The notes: generated by a model not told the origin, from the letters alone. 64,000 nucleotides of DNA from Actinoplanes campanulatus (GCF_014647795.1 NZ_BMPW01000012.1:124001-188000); one strand, 5' to 3'; counted from the stretch's first letter, positions 17,685 through 24,985 are shown. Numbers and translations: made by a program.

Positions 17685-17725
17685 GGTGCGCTCGTGACCG
17701 TCCTTCGGCCGGTCACGAGCGCACC
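17685..17725 (-). terminator. Hairpin between urtC and urtD
   Basis: A perfect 16-bp stem (17685-17700 with 17710-17725) has a 9-base loop. It includes the urtC stop codon (17713-17715) and lies 37 bases before urtD. No T-run follows, so it may be a partial terminator or an RNA-processing/stability element that adjusts ATPase versus permease levels. Confidence 0.6.
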
Positions 17726-18804
17726 TCTTCAAGTACGGCGGCGGCGGGGGCCGCCGGGGTGGGCTGGGGGTCCGGCTTCCGGCGGGCGGCGGCGATCCGG
17801 GCGGGCAGCGATGACAGCCCGTTCGGCAGGAAGAGGATGACGACGACGAAGAGCAGACCGAGGATGTAGGTCCAGCCCTCGGGCCAGGTCGAGCCGAGGC
17901 TCGACTGCCCCCAGCCGACCGCCATCGCGCCGAGCGCGGGGCCGAAGAGCGAGGCGCGGCCGCCGAAGGCGACACCCGCGATCATCATGATCGAGGCGGC
18001 GGCGCCGATCTCGGCCGGGGTGATGATGCCGACGATGGGCACGAACATCGCCCCGCCGATGCTCGCCATCAGCGCGGACACGACGAACGCGACGAGCTTG
18101 ACGTTGGCCGGGTCGTAGCCGAGGAAACGTACGCGCTCCTCCGCGTCCCGGGTGGCGACGAGGAGTTCACCGAACCGGCTGCGGTAGAGCTGCCACACCG
18201 CGAGCAGGCAGACGACGAGGAGCCCGGCCGCGATGAGGTACACCATGAGTTTGTTCGCCGGGTCGTTCAGCACGTAGCCGAAGAAGTACTTGAAGTCGCT
18301 GAGCCCGGTGTCGCCACCGGTCTCGCGGATGGTGGAGCTGATCAGGATGGCCAGCGCGACCGCGAGCGCCTGCGTCAGGATCGCGAAGTATGCGCCCTTC
18401 ACCCGGCGCTTGAACAGCGCGTAGCCGAGGACGCCGGCCAGGACCACCGGGAGCACCACGATCGCCAGCAGGGTGAACCCCGCGCTGCGGAACGGCTCCC
18501 AGAACGCCGGGAGCGGCGCGAGCGGGTCGTAGAGCACCATGAACCCGGGGATCCGGTCACCCGCGGTCTCCAGCGTGAGGTGCATGGCCATCGAGTAGGC
18601 GCCGAGGGCGAAGAACACGCCCTGGCCCATCACCAGCATCCCGCCCCGGCCCCACGCGAGGCCGATGCCGACGGCGGCGATCGCCCAGCAGCAGTACTTG
18701 CCGAGGTTGTTGAGCCAGTGATCGGTGAGCACGAAGGGGGCTACCCCGAGGAGCAGCACGGCGAACGCCCCGATGCCGCTGAGGGAGATCCAAGGCTTGG
18801 TCAT
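17713..18804 (-). CDS. urtC: Urea ABC transporter permease UrtC
   Basis: This is a 363-aa polytopic membrane protein. The start is ATG 18804, which overlaps the urtB stop in an ATGA arrangement. The UrtC-type motifs are LAWGRGGMLVMGQGVFFALGAY near the N-terminus, LTQALAVALAILI, then FKYFFGYVLND and VRFLGYD, GGRASLFGPALGA. Together with UrtB it forms the membrane channel for urea. The C-terminus carries a short Pro/Ala-rich cytoplasmic tail. A hairpin overlaps its stop. Confidence 0.92.
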   Translation of the reverse strand: MTKPWISLSGIGAFAVLLLGVAPFVLTDHWLNNLGKYCCWAIAAVGIGLAWGRGGMLVMGQGVFFALGAYSMAMHLTLETAGDRIPGFMVLYDPLAPLPAFWEPFRSAGFTLLAIVVLPVVLAGVLGYALFKRRVKGAYFAILTQALAVALAILISSTIRETGGDTGLSDFKYFFGYVLNDPANKLMVYLIAAGLLVVCLLAVWQLYRSRFGELLVATRDAEERVRFLGYDPANVKLVAFVVSALMASIGGAMFVPIVGIITPAEIGAAASIMMIAGVAFGGRASLFGPALGAMAVGWGQSSLGSTWPEGWTYILGLLFVVVILFLPNGLSSLPARIAAARRKPDPQPTPAAPAAAVLEEVRS

Positions 18805-19691
18805 GCCAGACTCCTGGTTCGCACCGTGAACAGGCCCTGCGGGCGCAGCTGCAGGAAGACGATCACGAGGATGAAGGCGAGCACCTGCGCCAGGCTGCCG
18901 GTGGTCCAGTAGGCGAAGTACGAGAGGGCGACGCCCACCGCCCACGCGGCGATGATGGTGCCCTTGAGCTGGCCGATGCCACCGGCGGCGACGACGAGGA
19001 AGGCCGGGATGATGTACTGCGCGCCCATCTGCGAGTTCGTGCCGCCGATGAGCGACGCCGCCACACCGGCGACCCCGGCCAGACCGGACCCGGTGAAGAA
19101 GGTGAGACGGTCGACGGTGCGGGTGGAGATCCCCGAGGTCTCGGCGAGGTCCCGGTTGTGCACGGTGGCCCGGATGCGGCGGCCGAACGAGGTGTATTTG
19201 AGCCAGGCCGACAGTGCTGCGACGCAGACGGTCGCGAGCAGGATGGTGAAGAGCTGCCGGAGCGGCCATTCGTAGCCGAGGATGTTCAGCTGCCCGTCGA
19301 GCCAGCCGGGCTTCTCCACCGGGACGCCCTGGGACGGGAAGATCTGCAGTGCCGCCTGCTGGAGGATCAGGCCGACACCGACCGTGACGAGCAGGGTGTC
19401 GAGGGGCCTGCGGTACATCCACTGGATGATGGTGACCTCCAGCAGGAGGCCGAACAGGCCGGCGACGACGAACGCGACCGGCAGCGCGACCGGGATCGAC
19501 AGGTCGCTGGCGGTGATGACCTGCTGGACGAGGTAGGCGGCGAAGGCGCCGATCATGAGGAACTCGCCGTGGGCCATGTTGATCACGCCCATCTGGCCGA
19601 AGGTGAGCGAGAGGCCCAGCGCGGCGAGCAGGAGCAGCGCGCCCTGTGCGCTGCCGTTCAGCAGCGGTGCTATCAGTGCGTCCACGTGCAT
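18801..19691 (-). CDS. urtB: Urea ABC transporter permease UrtB
   Basis: This is a 296-aa polytopic membrane protein of the LivH/UrtB type. It has the conserved GLSLTFGQMGVINMAHGEFLMIGAFAAY-type stretch (residues about 26-53), SFGRRIRATVHNRDLAETSGI in the coupling loop, and GGIGQLKGTIIAAWAVG near the C-terminus. The start is ATG 19691, with AGAGAGAGCGA upstream. It is separated from urtA by 75 bases containing a strong hairpin. Confidence 0.92.
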   Translation of the reverse strand: MHVDALIAPLLNGSAQGALLLLAALGLSLTFGQMGVINMAHGEFLMIGAFAAYLVQQVITASDLSIPVALPVAFVVAGLFGLLLEVTIIQWMYRRPLDTLLVTVGVGLILQQAALQIFPSQGVPVEKPGWLDGQLNILGYEWPLRQLFTILLATVCVAALSAWLKYTSFGRRIRATVHNRDLAETSGISTRTVDRLTFFTGSGLAGVAGVAASLIGGTNSQMGAQYIIPAFLVVAAGGIGQLKGTIIAAWAVGVALSYFAYWTTGSLAQVLAFILVIVFLQLRPQGLFTVRTRSLA

Positions 19692-19723
19692 TCGCTCTCT
19701 CTAGCGTCTCTACAGAGGAGGGA

Positions 19724-19755
19724 GGGGTCGCGTGCCGCGGGCGGCACGCGACCCC
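19724..19755 (-). terminator. Hairpin between urtA and urtB (probable partial terminator)
   Basis: A perfect 14-bp stem (19724-19737 with 19742-19755) has a 4-base loop and starts 12 bases after the urtA stop. Binding-protein genes at the head of ABC operons often carry such a hairpin, which yields more binding protein than permease; applying that here is inference. Confidence 0.65.
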
Positions 19756-19766
19756 CCTGCGGGCGA

Positions 19767-21065
19767 TCAGCCCGCCGCGTCCACCAGCTGCTTGCGGATG
19801 TCCGCCGGGAACCAGTCGTAGCCCTCGAGGTACGGGTCCGGCTCGATGAACTTGTCCGAGGCCCAGACGATGTCGAACTGGTTGCTGGAGTTGATCTTTC
19901 CGATGTGGCCGGGCTTGGAGATGTGGTGGTTCTCGCCGTCGAGCGTGACCTTGCCCTCCGGCGCGTCGAACGTGATGGTGTTCTTCTTCGCCGCGGCGTT
20001 CACCGCGTCGACGTCGAACGAGCCGGCCGCCTCGACGAGCGCCTTGTACAGGTACATCGAGATGTAGGCGGCCTCCATCGGGTCGGAGGTGACACCGCTG
20101 CTGCTGGGGTAGGCCTTCCAGCTCTCGATGAACTTCGGGTTGGTCTCGGTCTTGAGCGACTGGAAGTAGTTCCAGGACGCGTACTGGCCGGACACCTCGT
20201 GGCCCATCGCCGGTGCCTCCTCCTCGGCGATCGACACCGAGATGATCGGCGTCGTCGCGGCGGTGAGACCGGCGTCGTAGTACGCCTTGATGAAGCCGAC
20301 GTTCGACGAGCCGTTGATGGTGTTGAAGATGAAGTCGGGCTTGGCCGCCACGATCTTCGCCACCTGGCTGGTCCAGTCGTCCTTGTCGAGCGGCACGTAC
20401 TCCTCACCGACGATCTCGATGCCGAGCTTGGCCGCGTACAGCTTGATGATCGCGTTCGCGGTGCGCGGGAAGACGTAGTCGCTGCCGGCGAGGAACAGCT
20501 TCTTCACACCCTGGGAGGCGAGGAAGTCCATCGCCGGGATGATCTGCTGGTTGGTGGTCGCGCCGGTGTAGTAGATGTTCGGCGACGACTCGAGGCCCTC
20601 GTACTGCACCGGGTAGAAGAAGAGACCGTTGTTCTTCTCGACGACCGGCTTGACGGCCTTGCGGGAGGACGAGGTCCAGCCGCCGAAGATCGCGGCGACG
20701 CAGTCCTGGGTGAGCAGCTTCTCGGTCTTCTCCGCGAAGGTGGGCCAGTCGGTGGCGCCGTCCTCCTGGATGTACTCGATCTTCTTGCCGAGAATGCCGC
20801 CCGCGGCGTTGATCTCGTCGGCGGCCATGTGCAGCACGTTGGAGACGGTCTTCTCGGAGATCGCCATGCCGCCGGTCAGCGAGTTGAGGAAGCCGAGCTT
20901 GACGGTGCTGCCCGAGGTGTCGACGCAGCTGGCCGCCGGGGAGGCGGCGCTGGCGGCCGTCTCCTCGCCGGCCTTCGCGCCGCAGCCGGCGAGCACGAGG
21001 GCCATGGACGTCCCGATGGCTCCGGTGGCCATCAGCGTACGCAACCGCTTACTGGTGGTGGACAT
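19767..21065 (-). CDS. urtA: Urea ABC transporter substrate-binding lipoprotein UrtA
   Basis: This encodes 432 residues. The signal peptide ends in the lipobox LAGC with Cys28, so the protein is anchored to the outer face of the membrane. UrtA-diagnostic blocks are GWTSSSRKAVKPVVE, FFYPVQYEGLESS, YYTGATTNQQIIPA, and DGENHHISKPGHIG near the C-terminus. It captures urea or short amides and delivers them to UrtBC. The start ATG 21065 has GGAG 9 bases upstream. It heads the operon. Upstream DNA carries 11-bp-spaced half-sites that may bind a nitrogen regulator. Confidence 0.93.
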   Translation of the reverse strand: MSTTSKRLRTLMATGAIGTSMALVLAGCGAKAGEETAASAASPAASCVDTSGSTVKLGFLNSLTGGMAISEKTVSNVLHMAADEINAAGGILGKKIEYIQEDGATDWPTFAEKTEKLLTQDCVAAIFGGWTSSSRKAVKPVVEKNNGLFFYPVQYEGLESSPNIYYTGATTNQQIIPAMDFLASQGVKKLFLAGSDYVFPRTANAIIKLYAAKLGIEIVGEEYVPLDKDDWTSQVAKIVAAKPDFIFNTINGSSNVGFIKAYYDAGLTAATTPIISVSIAEEEAPAMGHEVSGQYASWNYFQSLKTETNPKFIESWKAYPSSSGVTSDPMEAAYISMYLYKALVEAAGSFDVDAVNAAAKKNTITFDAPEGKVTLDGENHHISKPGHIGKINSSNQFDIVWASDKFIEPDPYLEGYDWFPADIRKQLVDAAG

Positions 21066-21163
21066 ATATAGGTGCTCCGTTCCTGGTCAAGGGGGCGTGC
21101 CAGGGCGAGTCGCCGGTCAGGTGCTACCGGTTGCTGCGTGTGAGAGCAGATTGGCCGTGAGTC

Positions 21164-21190
21164 ATTGCTCTGACATTTCTGAACTGTTCC
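21164..21190 (-). promoter_or_regulatory. Three 11-bp-periodic half-sites upstream of urtA (GlnR-like?)
   Basis: Reading the minus strand, GGAAC (21190-21186), GAAAT (21179-21175) and GCAAT (21168-21164) are each separated by 6 bases, giving an exact 11-bp period. Actinobacterial GlnR boxes also consist of 5-bp elements (GTnAC/GAAAC) with 6-bp spacers. The match to consensus is partial, so assignment to GlnR is a guess; binding by one of the operon's TetR proteins is an alternative. Confidence 0.3.
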
Positions 21191-21215
21191 AACTCTGTAG
21201 CCGACACATCGGCCC

Positions 21216-21265
21216 TGACATGAATCTCCTGGAAGCTGGCGGAGGGCCCGGGAAAGTTCATGTCA
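21216..21265. promoter_or_regulatory. Inverted repeat TGACATGAA / TTCATGTCA upstream of urtA
   Basis: TGACATGAA at 21216-21224 and its exact complement TTCATGTCA at 21257-21265 are separated by 32 bases (about three helical turns centre to centre). It could be a looped operator pair or an RNA stem in the urtA leader. Confidence 0.35.
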
Positions 21266-21328
21266 AAGTTCTGCCACGATCCGCGAGGCTGCAGCAGCGA
21301 TGGCACAGTCCTGACATCGCTCCTGGGG

Positions 21329-21491
21329 TCAGGGCAGCTGGGTGAGGACGTCGAACTCCACGCCCTTGGCCTCGGACGCCGGGATCAGGCGCAGCGTCGC
21401 GGACCTGCCGGCCGACGGCGAGCTGCTGGACCGCCTCGGCGACCTGATCACGGCTCTCGATCCGAAGGTGGCGCCGGCCGTCACCTCCTGA
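21329..21491. pseudogene. Two abutting coding remnants in opposite orientation
   Basis: On the minus strand, 21391-21329 reads as a C-terminus containing ATLRLIPASEAKGVEFD and ending DVLTQLP before a stop; AKGVEFD resembles the AKGxEFD segment of UvrD/HelD helicases. On the plus strand, about 21391-21491 reads as a coding-like tail (DGELLDRLGDLITALDPK ... VTS stop) that ends overlapping the phosphatase stop. Neither has a plausible start or ribosome-binding site, and they meet head to head near 21390. The best explanation is decayed gene ends left by rearrangement; chance coding character in GC-rich DNA is possible. Confidence 0.3.
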
Positions 21492-21912
21492 AACGCGCGA
21501 CGAACCGCTTCTGCCAGGGCGTCTCCACCGCCTGCGGGTGATAGTGCCGCCGGACCCAGGCCACCGCCTGATCCGGCGGCACACCGTCGAGCACGGCCAG
21601 GCAGGCCAGCGCGGTGCCGGTCCGGCCGATGCCACCACCACAGGCGACCTCGACCCGCTCACCCTCGGCGCGGCACAGGGCTTCGGTCAAAACCTCTTCG
21701 GCGTACGCGCGATCGCGCGGCAGCCAGAAGTCGGGCCACCTGATCCACCGGCTGGTCCACCCGAACTCGGGCGGCGGCGAGCCCAGCAGATAGACCCCGA
21801 ACCGGGGCGGGTGCCCGGTCGGCATCGCCCGTCGCAGCCCGCGGCCCCGGATCAGCCGTCCGGACGGCAGCCGGATCACCCCGTCGGCGCCCTCGTCCCA
21901 GCCATCCGCCAT
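21481..21912 (-). CDS. Protein-tyrosine / dual-specificity phosphatase-like protein
   Basis: This encodes 143 residues. The active-site loop VACGGGIGRTGT fits the C-x5-R-T/S signature (C91, R97), with the phosphate-binding Gly-rich turn. A WPDFWLPRD segment precedes it, probably supplying the general-acid Asp (WPD-loop-like). A conserved W/HxQAVETPWQ follows near the C-terminus. Substrates cannot be inferred; actinobacterial members are small and cytosolic. ATG 21912 is the only sensible start, but no Shine-Dalgarno sequence is visible. It is divergent from the MFS exporter gene (31 bases between starts). Confidence 0.8.
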   Translation of the reverse strand: MADGWDEGADGVIRLPSGRLIRGRGLRRAMPTGHPPRFGVYLLGSPPPEFGWTSRWIRWPDFWLPRDRAYAEEVLTEALCRAEGERVEVACGGGIGRTGTALACLAVLDGVPPDQAVAWVRRHYHPQAVETPWQKRFVARFRR

Positions 21913-21928
21913 GGCTAGATCGTGCCAG

Positions 21929-21943
21929 TAGGGTGCTCACCTT
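21929..21943 (+). promoter_or_regulatory. Leaderless-type -10 box for the MFS gene
   Basis: TAGGGT at 21929-21934 lies 9 bases before the GTG at 21944, which lacks a Shine-Dalgarno sequence. The start point would be within 2-3 bases of the GTG. Confidence 0.4.
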
Positions 21944-23167
21944 GTGAGTCCCCTCGTCCAGACCCTCCTGCCCACCCGCCTCGGAACGAGTTTCCGCTGG
22001 CTGCTCGCGTCGTCCTGGACGACCAACCTCGGTGACGGCATCGCCGCCGCGGCCGGTCCGCTGCTGGTCGCCTCGCTCACCTCCGACGAGTTCCTGATCG
22101 CCCTGGCCGCCCTGACCACCTGGGCGCCGCCGCTGATCTGCGGTCTCTGGGCCGGTGTCCTCTCCGACCGGTACGACCGCCGCATGATCGTCCTGGCCGC
22201 CAACGCCTTCCGGGCCGTGGTCCTGCTGGCCATGATCGCCGCGCTGGCCACCGGCCACCTGACGGTCGTGGCGGCGCTGATCGGCGTCGCGCTGATCAGC
22301 ACGGCCGAGGTGTTCGCCGACAACACCACCGGCACGCTCACCCCGATGCTGGTGGGCCGGGACGACCTGGCGCTGGCCAACGCCCGTCTCCAGACCGGCT
22401 TCATCACCTTCAACCAGCTCGCCGGGCCGTCGATCGGCGCCGCGCTGTTCACCCTGGGCCGGTCCTGGCCGCTGGTGTCCGAGGTGCTGCTGGTCCTCGC
22501 CGGGATGCTGCTGGTGAGCCGGGTCAAGCTGCCGCCGCACGGCCGTACCGGCAGCCCGAACGTGCGCCGCGAGATCGTCGAGGGCTTCCGCTGGGTGCTG
22601 CACCACCCGCCGGTCCGTACCCTCTGCCTCACCATCCTGATCTTCAACCTGGCGTTCGGCGCCGCCTGGGCGGTGCTGGTGCTCTACGCCCGGGACCGGC
22701 TCGGGCTCGGCGACTTCGGGTTCGGCCTGATCACCACCGTCTCGGCGGTCGGCGGCCTGTTCGGCACCGCCCTGTACGGCTGGATCACCGCCCGGGTGAG
22801 CCTCGGCAACGTGATGCGGATCGGCCTGATCATCGAGACCGTGACCCACCTGATCCTGGCCGCGACCCGTTCCCCGCTGGTGGCGCTGCCGGTGTTCTTC
22901 CTGTTCGGCGCGCACGCCTTCATCTGGAGCACCACCTCCACCACGGTCCGCCAGCGGGCCGTGCCGGAGCACCTTCAGGGCCGGGTCAACGCGGTCAACA
23001 CCATCTGCGTGTACGCCGGTCTGGTCGCCGGGTCGGCGATCGGCGGACTGCTGGCCAAGCAGTACGGCATCGTCGCCCCGTTCTGGGCCGCGTTCGCCGC
23101 CTCGGCCGTCTTCCTGATCCTCCTCTGGCCGCAGATGACCCGGATCGCGCACGACGATCAGCTATAG
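21944..23167 (+). CDS. MFS transporter (EntS/MFS_3-like exporter)
   Basis: This is a 407-aa, 12-helix major facilitator. The motif A-like loop between helices 2 and 3 reads GVLSDRYDRRMIV. The acidic/amide segment EVFADNTTGTLTPMLV and the stretch LALANARLQTGFITFNQLAGPSIG are typical of the EntS/Bcr-like MFS_3 group, which exports siderophores, drugs or other small molecules. The substrate is unknown. The GTG at 21944 was chosen because it sits beside a TAGGGT box. Its stop (TAG 23165-23167) overlaps the -10 box of the following argS leader, so the two transcription units are packed end to end. Confidence 0.85.
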   Translation: MSPLVQTLLPTRLGTSFRWLLASSWTTNLGDGIAAAAGPLLVASLTSDEFLIALAALTTWAPPLICGLWAGVLSDRYDRRMIVLAANAFRAVVLLAMIAALATGHLTVVAALIGVALISTAEVFADNTTGTLTPMLVGRDDLALANARLQTGFITFNQLAGPSIGAALFTLGRSWPLVSEVLLVLAGMLLVSRVKLPPHGRTGSPNVRREIVEGFRWVLHHPPVRTLCLTILIFNLAFGAAWAVLVLYARDRLGLGDFGFGLITTVSAVGGLFGTALYGWITARVSLGNVMRIGLIIETVTHLILAATRSPLVALPVFFLFGAHAFIWSTTSTTVRQRAVPEHLQGRVNAVNTICVYAGLVAGSAIGGLLAKQYGIVAPFWAAFAASAVFLILLWPQMTRIAHDDQL

Positions 23168-23174
23168 TCCCGGC
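23163..23174 (+). promoter_or_regulatory. Leaderless promoter for the argS leader peptide
   Basis: TATAGT at 23163-23168, overlapping the MFS stop codon, is 6 bases before the ATG at 23175. There is no Shine-Dalgarno sequence. The TAnnnT-N6-ATG layout predicts that the transcript begins at the leader peptide's own start codon. Confidence 0.6.
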
Positions 23175-23222
23175 ATGTCTTGCTTCAGCGTGCGACGCCG
23201 GCGTCCCGAGGGCCGCCGCTGA
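23175..23222 (+). CDS. Arginine-rich leader peptide upstream of argS
   Basis: This 15-codon open frame encodes MSCFSVRRRRPEGRR and then TGA. Six of 15 residues are Arg, and codons 7-10 are four consecutive, all different, Arg codons (CGA CGC CGG CGT), followed later by CGC CGC. It ends 93 bases before argS. A ribosome translating it would pause when charged tRNA-Arg is scarce, the logic of trp/his/leu leader peptides. Downstream there are two hairpins (23238-23259 and 23278-23315), the second covering the argS ribosome-binding site. It is expected to act in cis, not as a functional peptide. A start with a leaderless promoter makes translation efficient. Ribosome profiling or reporter data are absent, so the role is inferred from position and codon content. 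Confidence 0.65.
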   Translation: MSCFSVRRRRPEGRR

Positions 23223-23237
23223 AGCTCTGCTTTCCTC

Positions 23238-23259
23238 CCGGCGGGTCGACACCCGCCGG
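23238..23259 (+). promoter_or_regulatory. Hairpin 1 of the argS leader
   Basis: A perfect 9-bp stem CCGGCGGGT (23238-23246) pairs with ACCCGCCGG (23251-23259) around a CGAC tetraloop, 15 bases after the leader peptide stop. Its 5' arm (CGGCGG) can instead pair with CCGCCG at the last two Arg codons of the leader, offering a switch between alternative structures. No T-run follows. Confidence 0.5.
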
Positions 23260-23277
23260 CACTGGACAGCAGTGGTC

Positions 23278-23315
23278 GGTCCGACCCGCCTCCGCATTCG
23301 TCGAGAGGCCGGACC
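23278..23315 (+). promoter_or_regulatory. Hairpin 2 of the argS leader, covering the ribosome-binding site
   Basis: GGTCC (23278-23282) can pair with GGACC (23311-23315), and inside it GCCTC (23288-23292) with GAGGC (23305-23309). The inner helix includes the argS Shine-Dalgarno GAGAGG (23303-23308 region), and the outer helix ends at the base before the ATG. This structure would block argS translation unless disrupted. Pairings were found by eye, without an energy calculation. Confidence 0.4.
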
Positions 23316-24959
23316 ATGAATCTCGAATCACTCCTGCACGACCGGCTGGCGCCCGCCTTCGCGGCGGTCGCCGGCACACCGGTGGACCCGGCCGTCCGGT
23401 CCTCCCCGCACGCCGATCTCCAGTCCGGGGCGGCGCTCGCCCTGGCCGGCCGGCTGCACCGGCCACCGCGGGAGATCGCCGCCGAGGTGGCCGCCACCGC
23501 TGACCTGACCGGGATCGCCGAGGTCACGGTCTCCGGGCCGGGCTTTCTCAACCTGACCGTCGCCGACGACTGGATCGCCACGGCCCTGGACGCGATCGCC
23601 GGCGATCCGCGGCTGGGCGTGCCGCCGGTGCCGGATCCGAAGAGGATCGTCATCGACTACTCCTCACCGAACCTGGCCAAGGAGATGCACGTCGGCCACC
23701 TGCGGTCCACGATCATCGGCGACTCGCTGGCCCGGCTCCTCGACTGGCAGGGCCACGACGTGCACCGGGTCAACCACATCGGCGACTGGGGCACCCCGTT
23801 CGGCATGCTGCTCGAACACCTCGCCGAGGCGGCCGACGGGACCGGGCACTCGCTCGCCGGCCTGACCGCCTTCTACCGGGCGGCCCGGGTGCGGTTCGAC
23901 ACCGACGAGGACTTCCGGATCCGGGCCCGGCTGCGGGTGGTGGCGTTGCAGAACGGCGACGGGCCGACCCGGGAGCTGTGGCGGCGGCTGGTCGCCCAGT
24001 CGGAGAAGGCGTTCCTGGGCGTCTACGACCGGCTCGGTGTCACCCTCGGCCCGGAGCACTTCGCCGGGGAGAGCACCTACCAGGACGAACTCGCCGGCAT
24101 CGCTGCCGAACTGGCGGAGAAGGGCCTGTTGACCGAGAGCGACGGCGCCCTCTGCGCCTTCCCGGCGGGCTTCACCGGCCGGGACGGCGCGCCGCTCCCG
24201 CTGATCGTGCGCAAGGCCGACGGCGGATTCGGGTACGCCGCGACCGACCTCGCCGCACTCCGGCACCGGGTGTCCGATCTCGGCGCGGACGAACTGCTCT
24301 ACGTGGTCGGGTCACCGCAGCGGATCCACTTCGGGATGGTCTTCGCGGTGGCCCGGGCGGCCGGGTGGCTGCCGGAGACGGTCAGCGCCGAGCACATCGG
24401 GTTCGGCTCGATCCTGGGCGCCGACGGCAAGATGCTCAAGACCCGGGCCGGTGACACGGTCCGGCTCTCCGGGCTGCTCGACGAGGCGGACTCCCGGGCC
24501 ACCGATCCGGCGCTGGGCATCGCCGCGATCAAGTACGCCGACCTCTCCGGGGACCGGCGGGGCGACTACGTCTTCGACTGGGACCGGATGCTCGCCTCGA
24601 CCGGGAACACCGGACCGTACCTGCAGTTCGCGTACGCCCGGATCTGCTCCATCTCACGGAGGGCCGAGGGCGCGCCGGGACCGATCCGGATCACTGAGCC
24701 CGCGGAGCGGGCGCTCGCCCTCGCGCTGATGGGTTTCGAACCGGCGCTGACCGCGGCCGCCGGACCGCGGGAACCCCATCGGATCGCCACCTACCTGTAC
24801 GAGCTCGCCAGCACGTTCAGCCGGTTCTACGAGCGGTGCCGGGTGATCGACGCCGAACCGGAGACGCGGAGCAGCCGGCTGGCCCTCTGCGCGCTGACCG
24901 CACGGACCCTGCACACCGGAATGTTTCTCCTCGGTGTCGAGGCCCTCGACCAGATTTGA
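23316..24959 (+). CDS. argS: Arginyl-tRNA synthetase (E. coli-type)
   Basis: This is a 547-aa class I aminoacyl-tRNA synthetase that charges tRNA-Arg. The N-terminal Add-1 tRNA-binding domain occupies about 1-85. The catalytic core contains DYSSPNLAKEMHVGHLRST, with the HIGH motif as HVGH (125-128). The KMSK position reads GKMLKTRAGDTV. The anticodon-binding domain follows, ending ALCALTARTLHTGMFLLG. SPNLAKEMHVGHLRS is typical of the E. coli-type subgroup, whereas the housekeeping enzyme of many actinobacteria, from memory, has a different ANPTGPIHIG-type motif; this may therefore be a second, regulated copy. The ATG at 23316 follows GAGAGG. Expression is probably controlled by the arginine-rich leader. 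Confidence 0.9.
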   Translation: MNLESLLHDRLAPAFAAVAGTPVDPAVRSSPHADLQSGAALALAGRLHRPPREIAAEVAATADLTGIAEVTVSGPGFLNLTVADDWIATALDAIAGDPRLGVPPVPDPKRIVIDYSSPNLAKEMHVGHLRSTIIGDSLARLLDWQGHDVHRVNHIGDWGTPFGMLLEHLAEAADGTGHSLAGLTAFYRAARVRFDTDEDFRIRARLRVVALQNGDGPTRELWRRLVAQSEKAFLGVYDRLGVTLGPEHFAGESTYQDELAGIAAELAEKGLLTESDGALCAFPAGFTGRDGAPLPLIVRKADGGFGYAATDLAALRHRVSDLGADELLYVVGSPQRIHFGMVFAVARAAGWLPETVSAEHIGFGSILGADGKMLKTRAGDTVRLSGLLDEADSRATDPALGIAAIKYADLSGDRRGDYVFDWDRMLASTGNTGPYLQFAYARICSISRRAEGAPGPIRITEPAERALALALMGFEPALTAAAGPREPHRIATYLYELASTFSRFYERCRVIDAEPETRSSRLALCALTARTLHTGMFLLGVEALDQI

Positions 24960-24985
24960 TCACCAGGCAATCCCCGATTCATCGA

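Larger units (their letters stand above)
21066..21328. other. urtA upstream regulatory region
   Basis: This is the control region of the urt operon. No gene is seen in it. It contains three half-sites at 11-bp intervals (21164-21190), a 9-bp inverted repeat 32 bases apart (21216-21265), and CTGACAT present three times in all (21170-21176, 21215-21221, and again near 21311-21317). I could not define a convincing -10/-35 pair for urtA. Confidence 0.4.

Noticed and set aside
21659-23152. 497-codon minus-strand frame opposite the MFS gene
   Set aside because: Composition is Gly/Asp/Gln/Arg-rich and lacks membrane or domain signals; the MFS gene has 12 helices.
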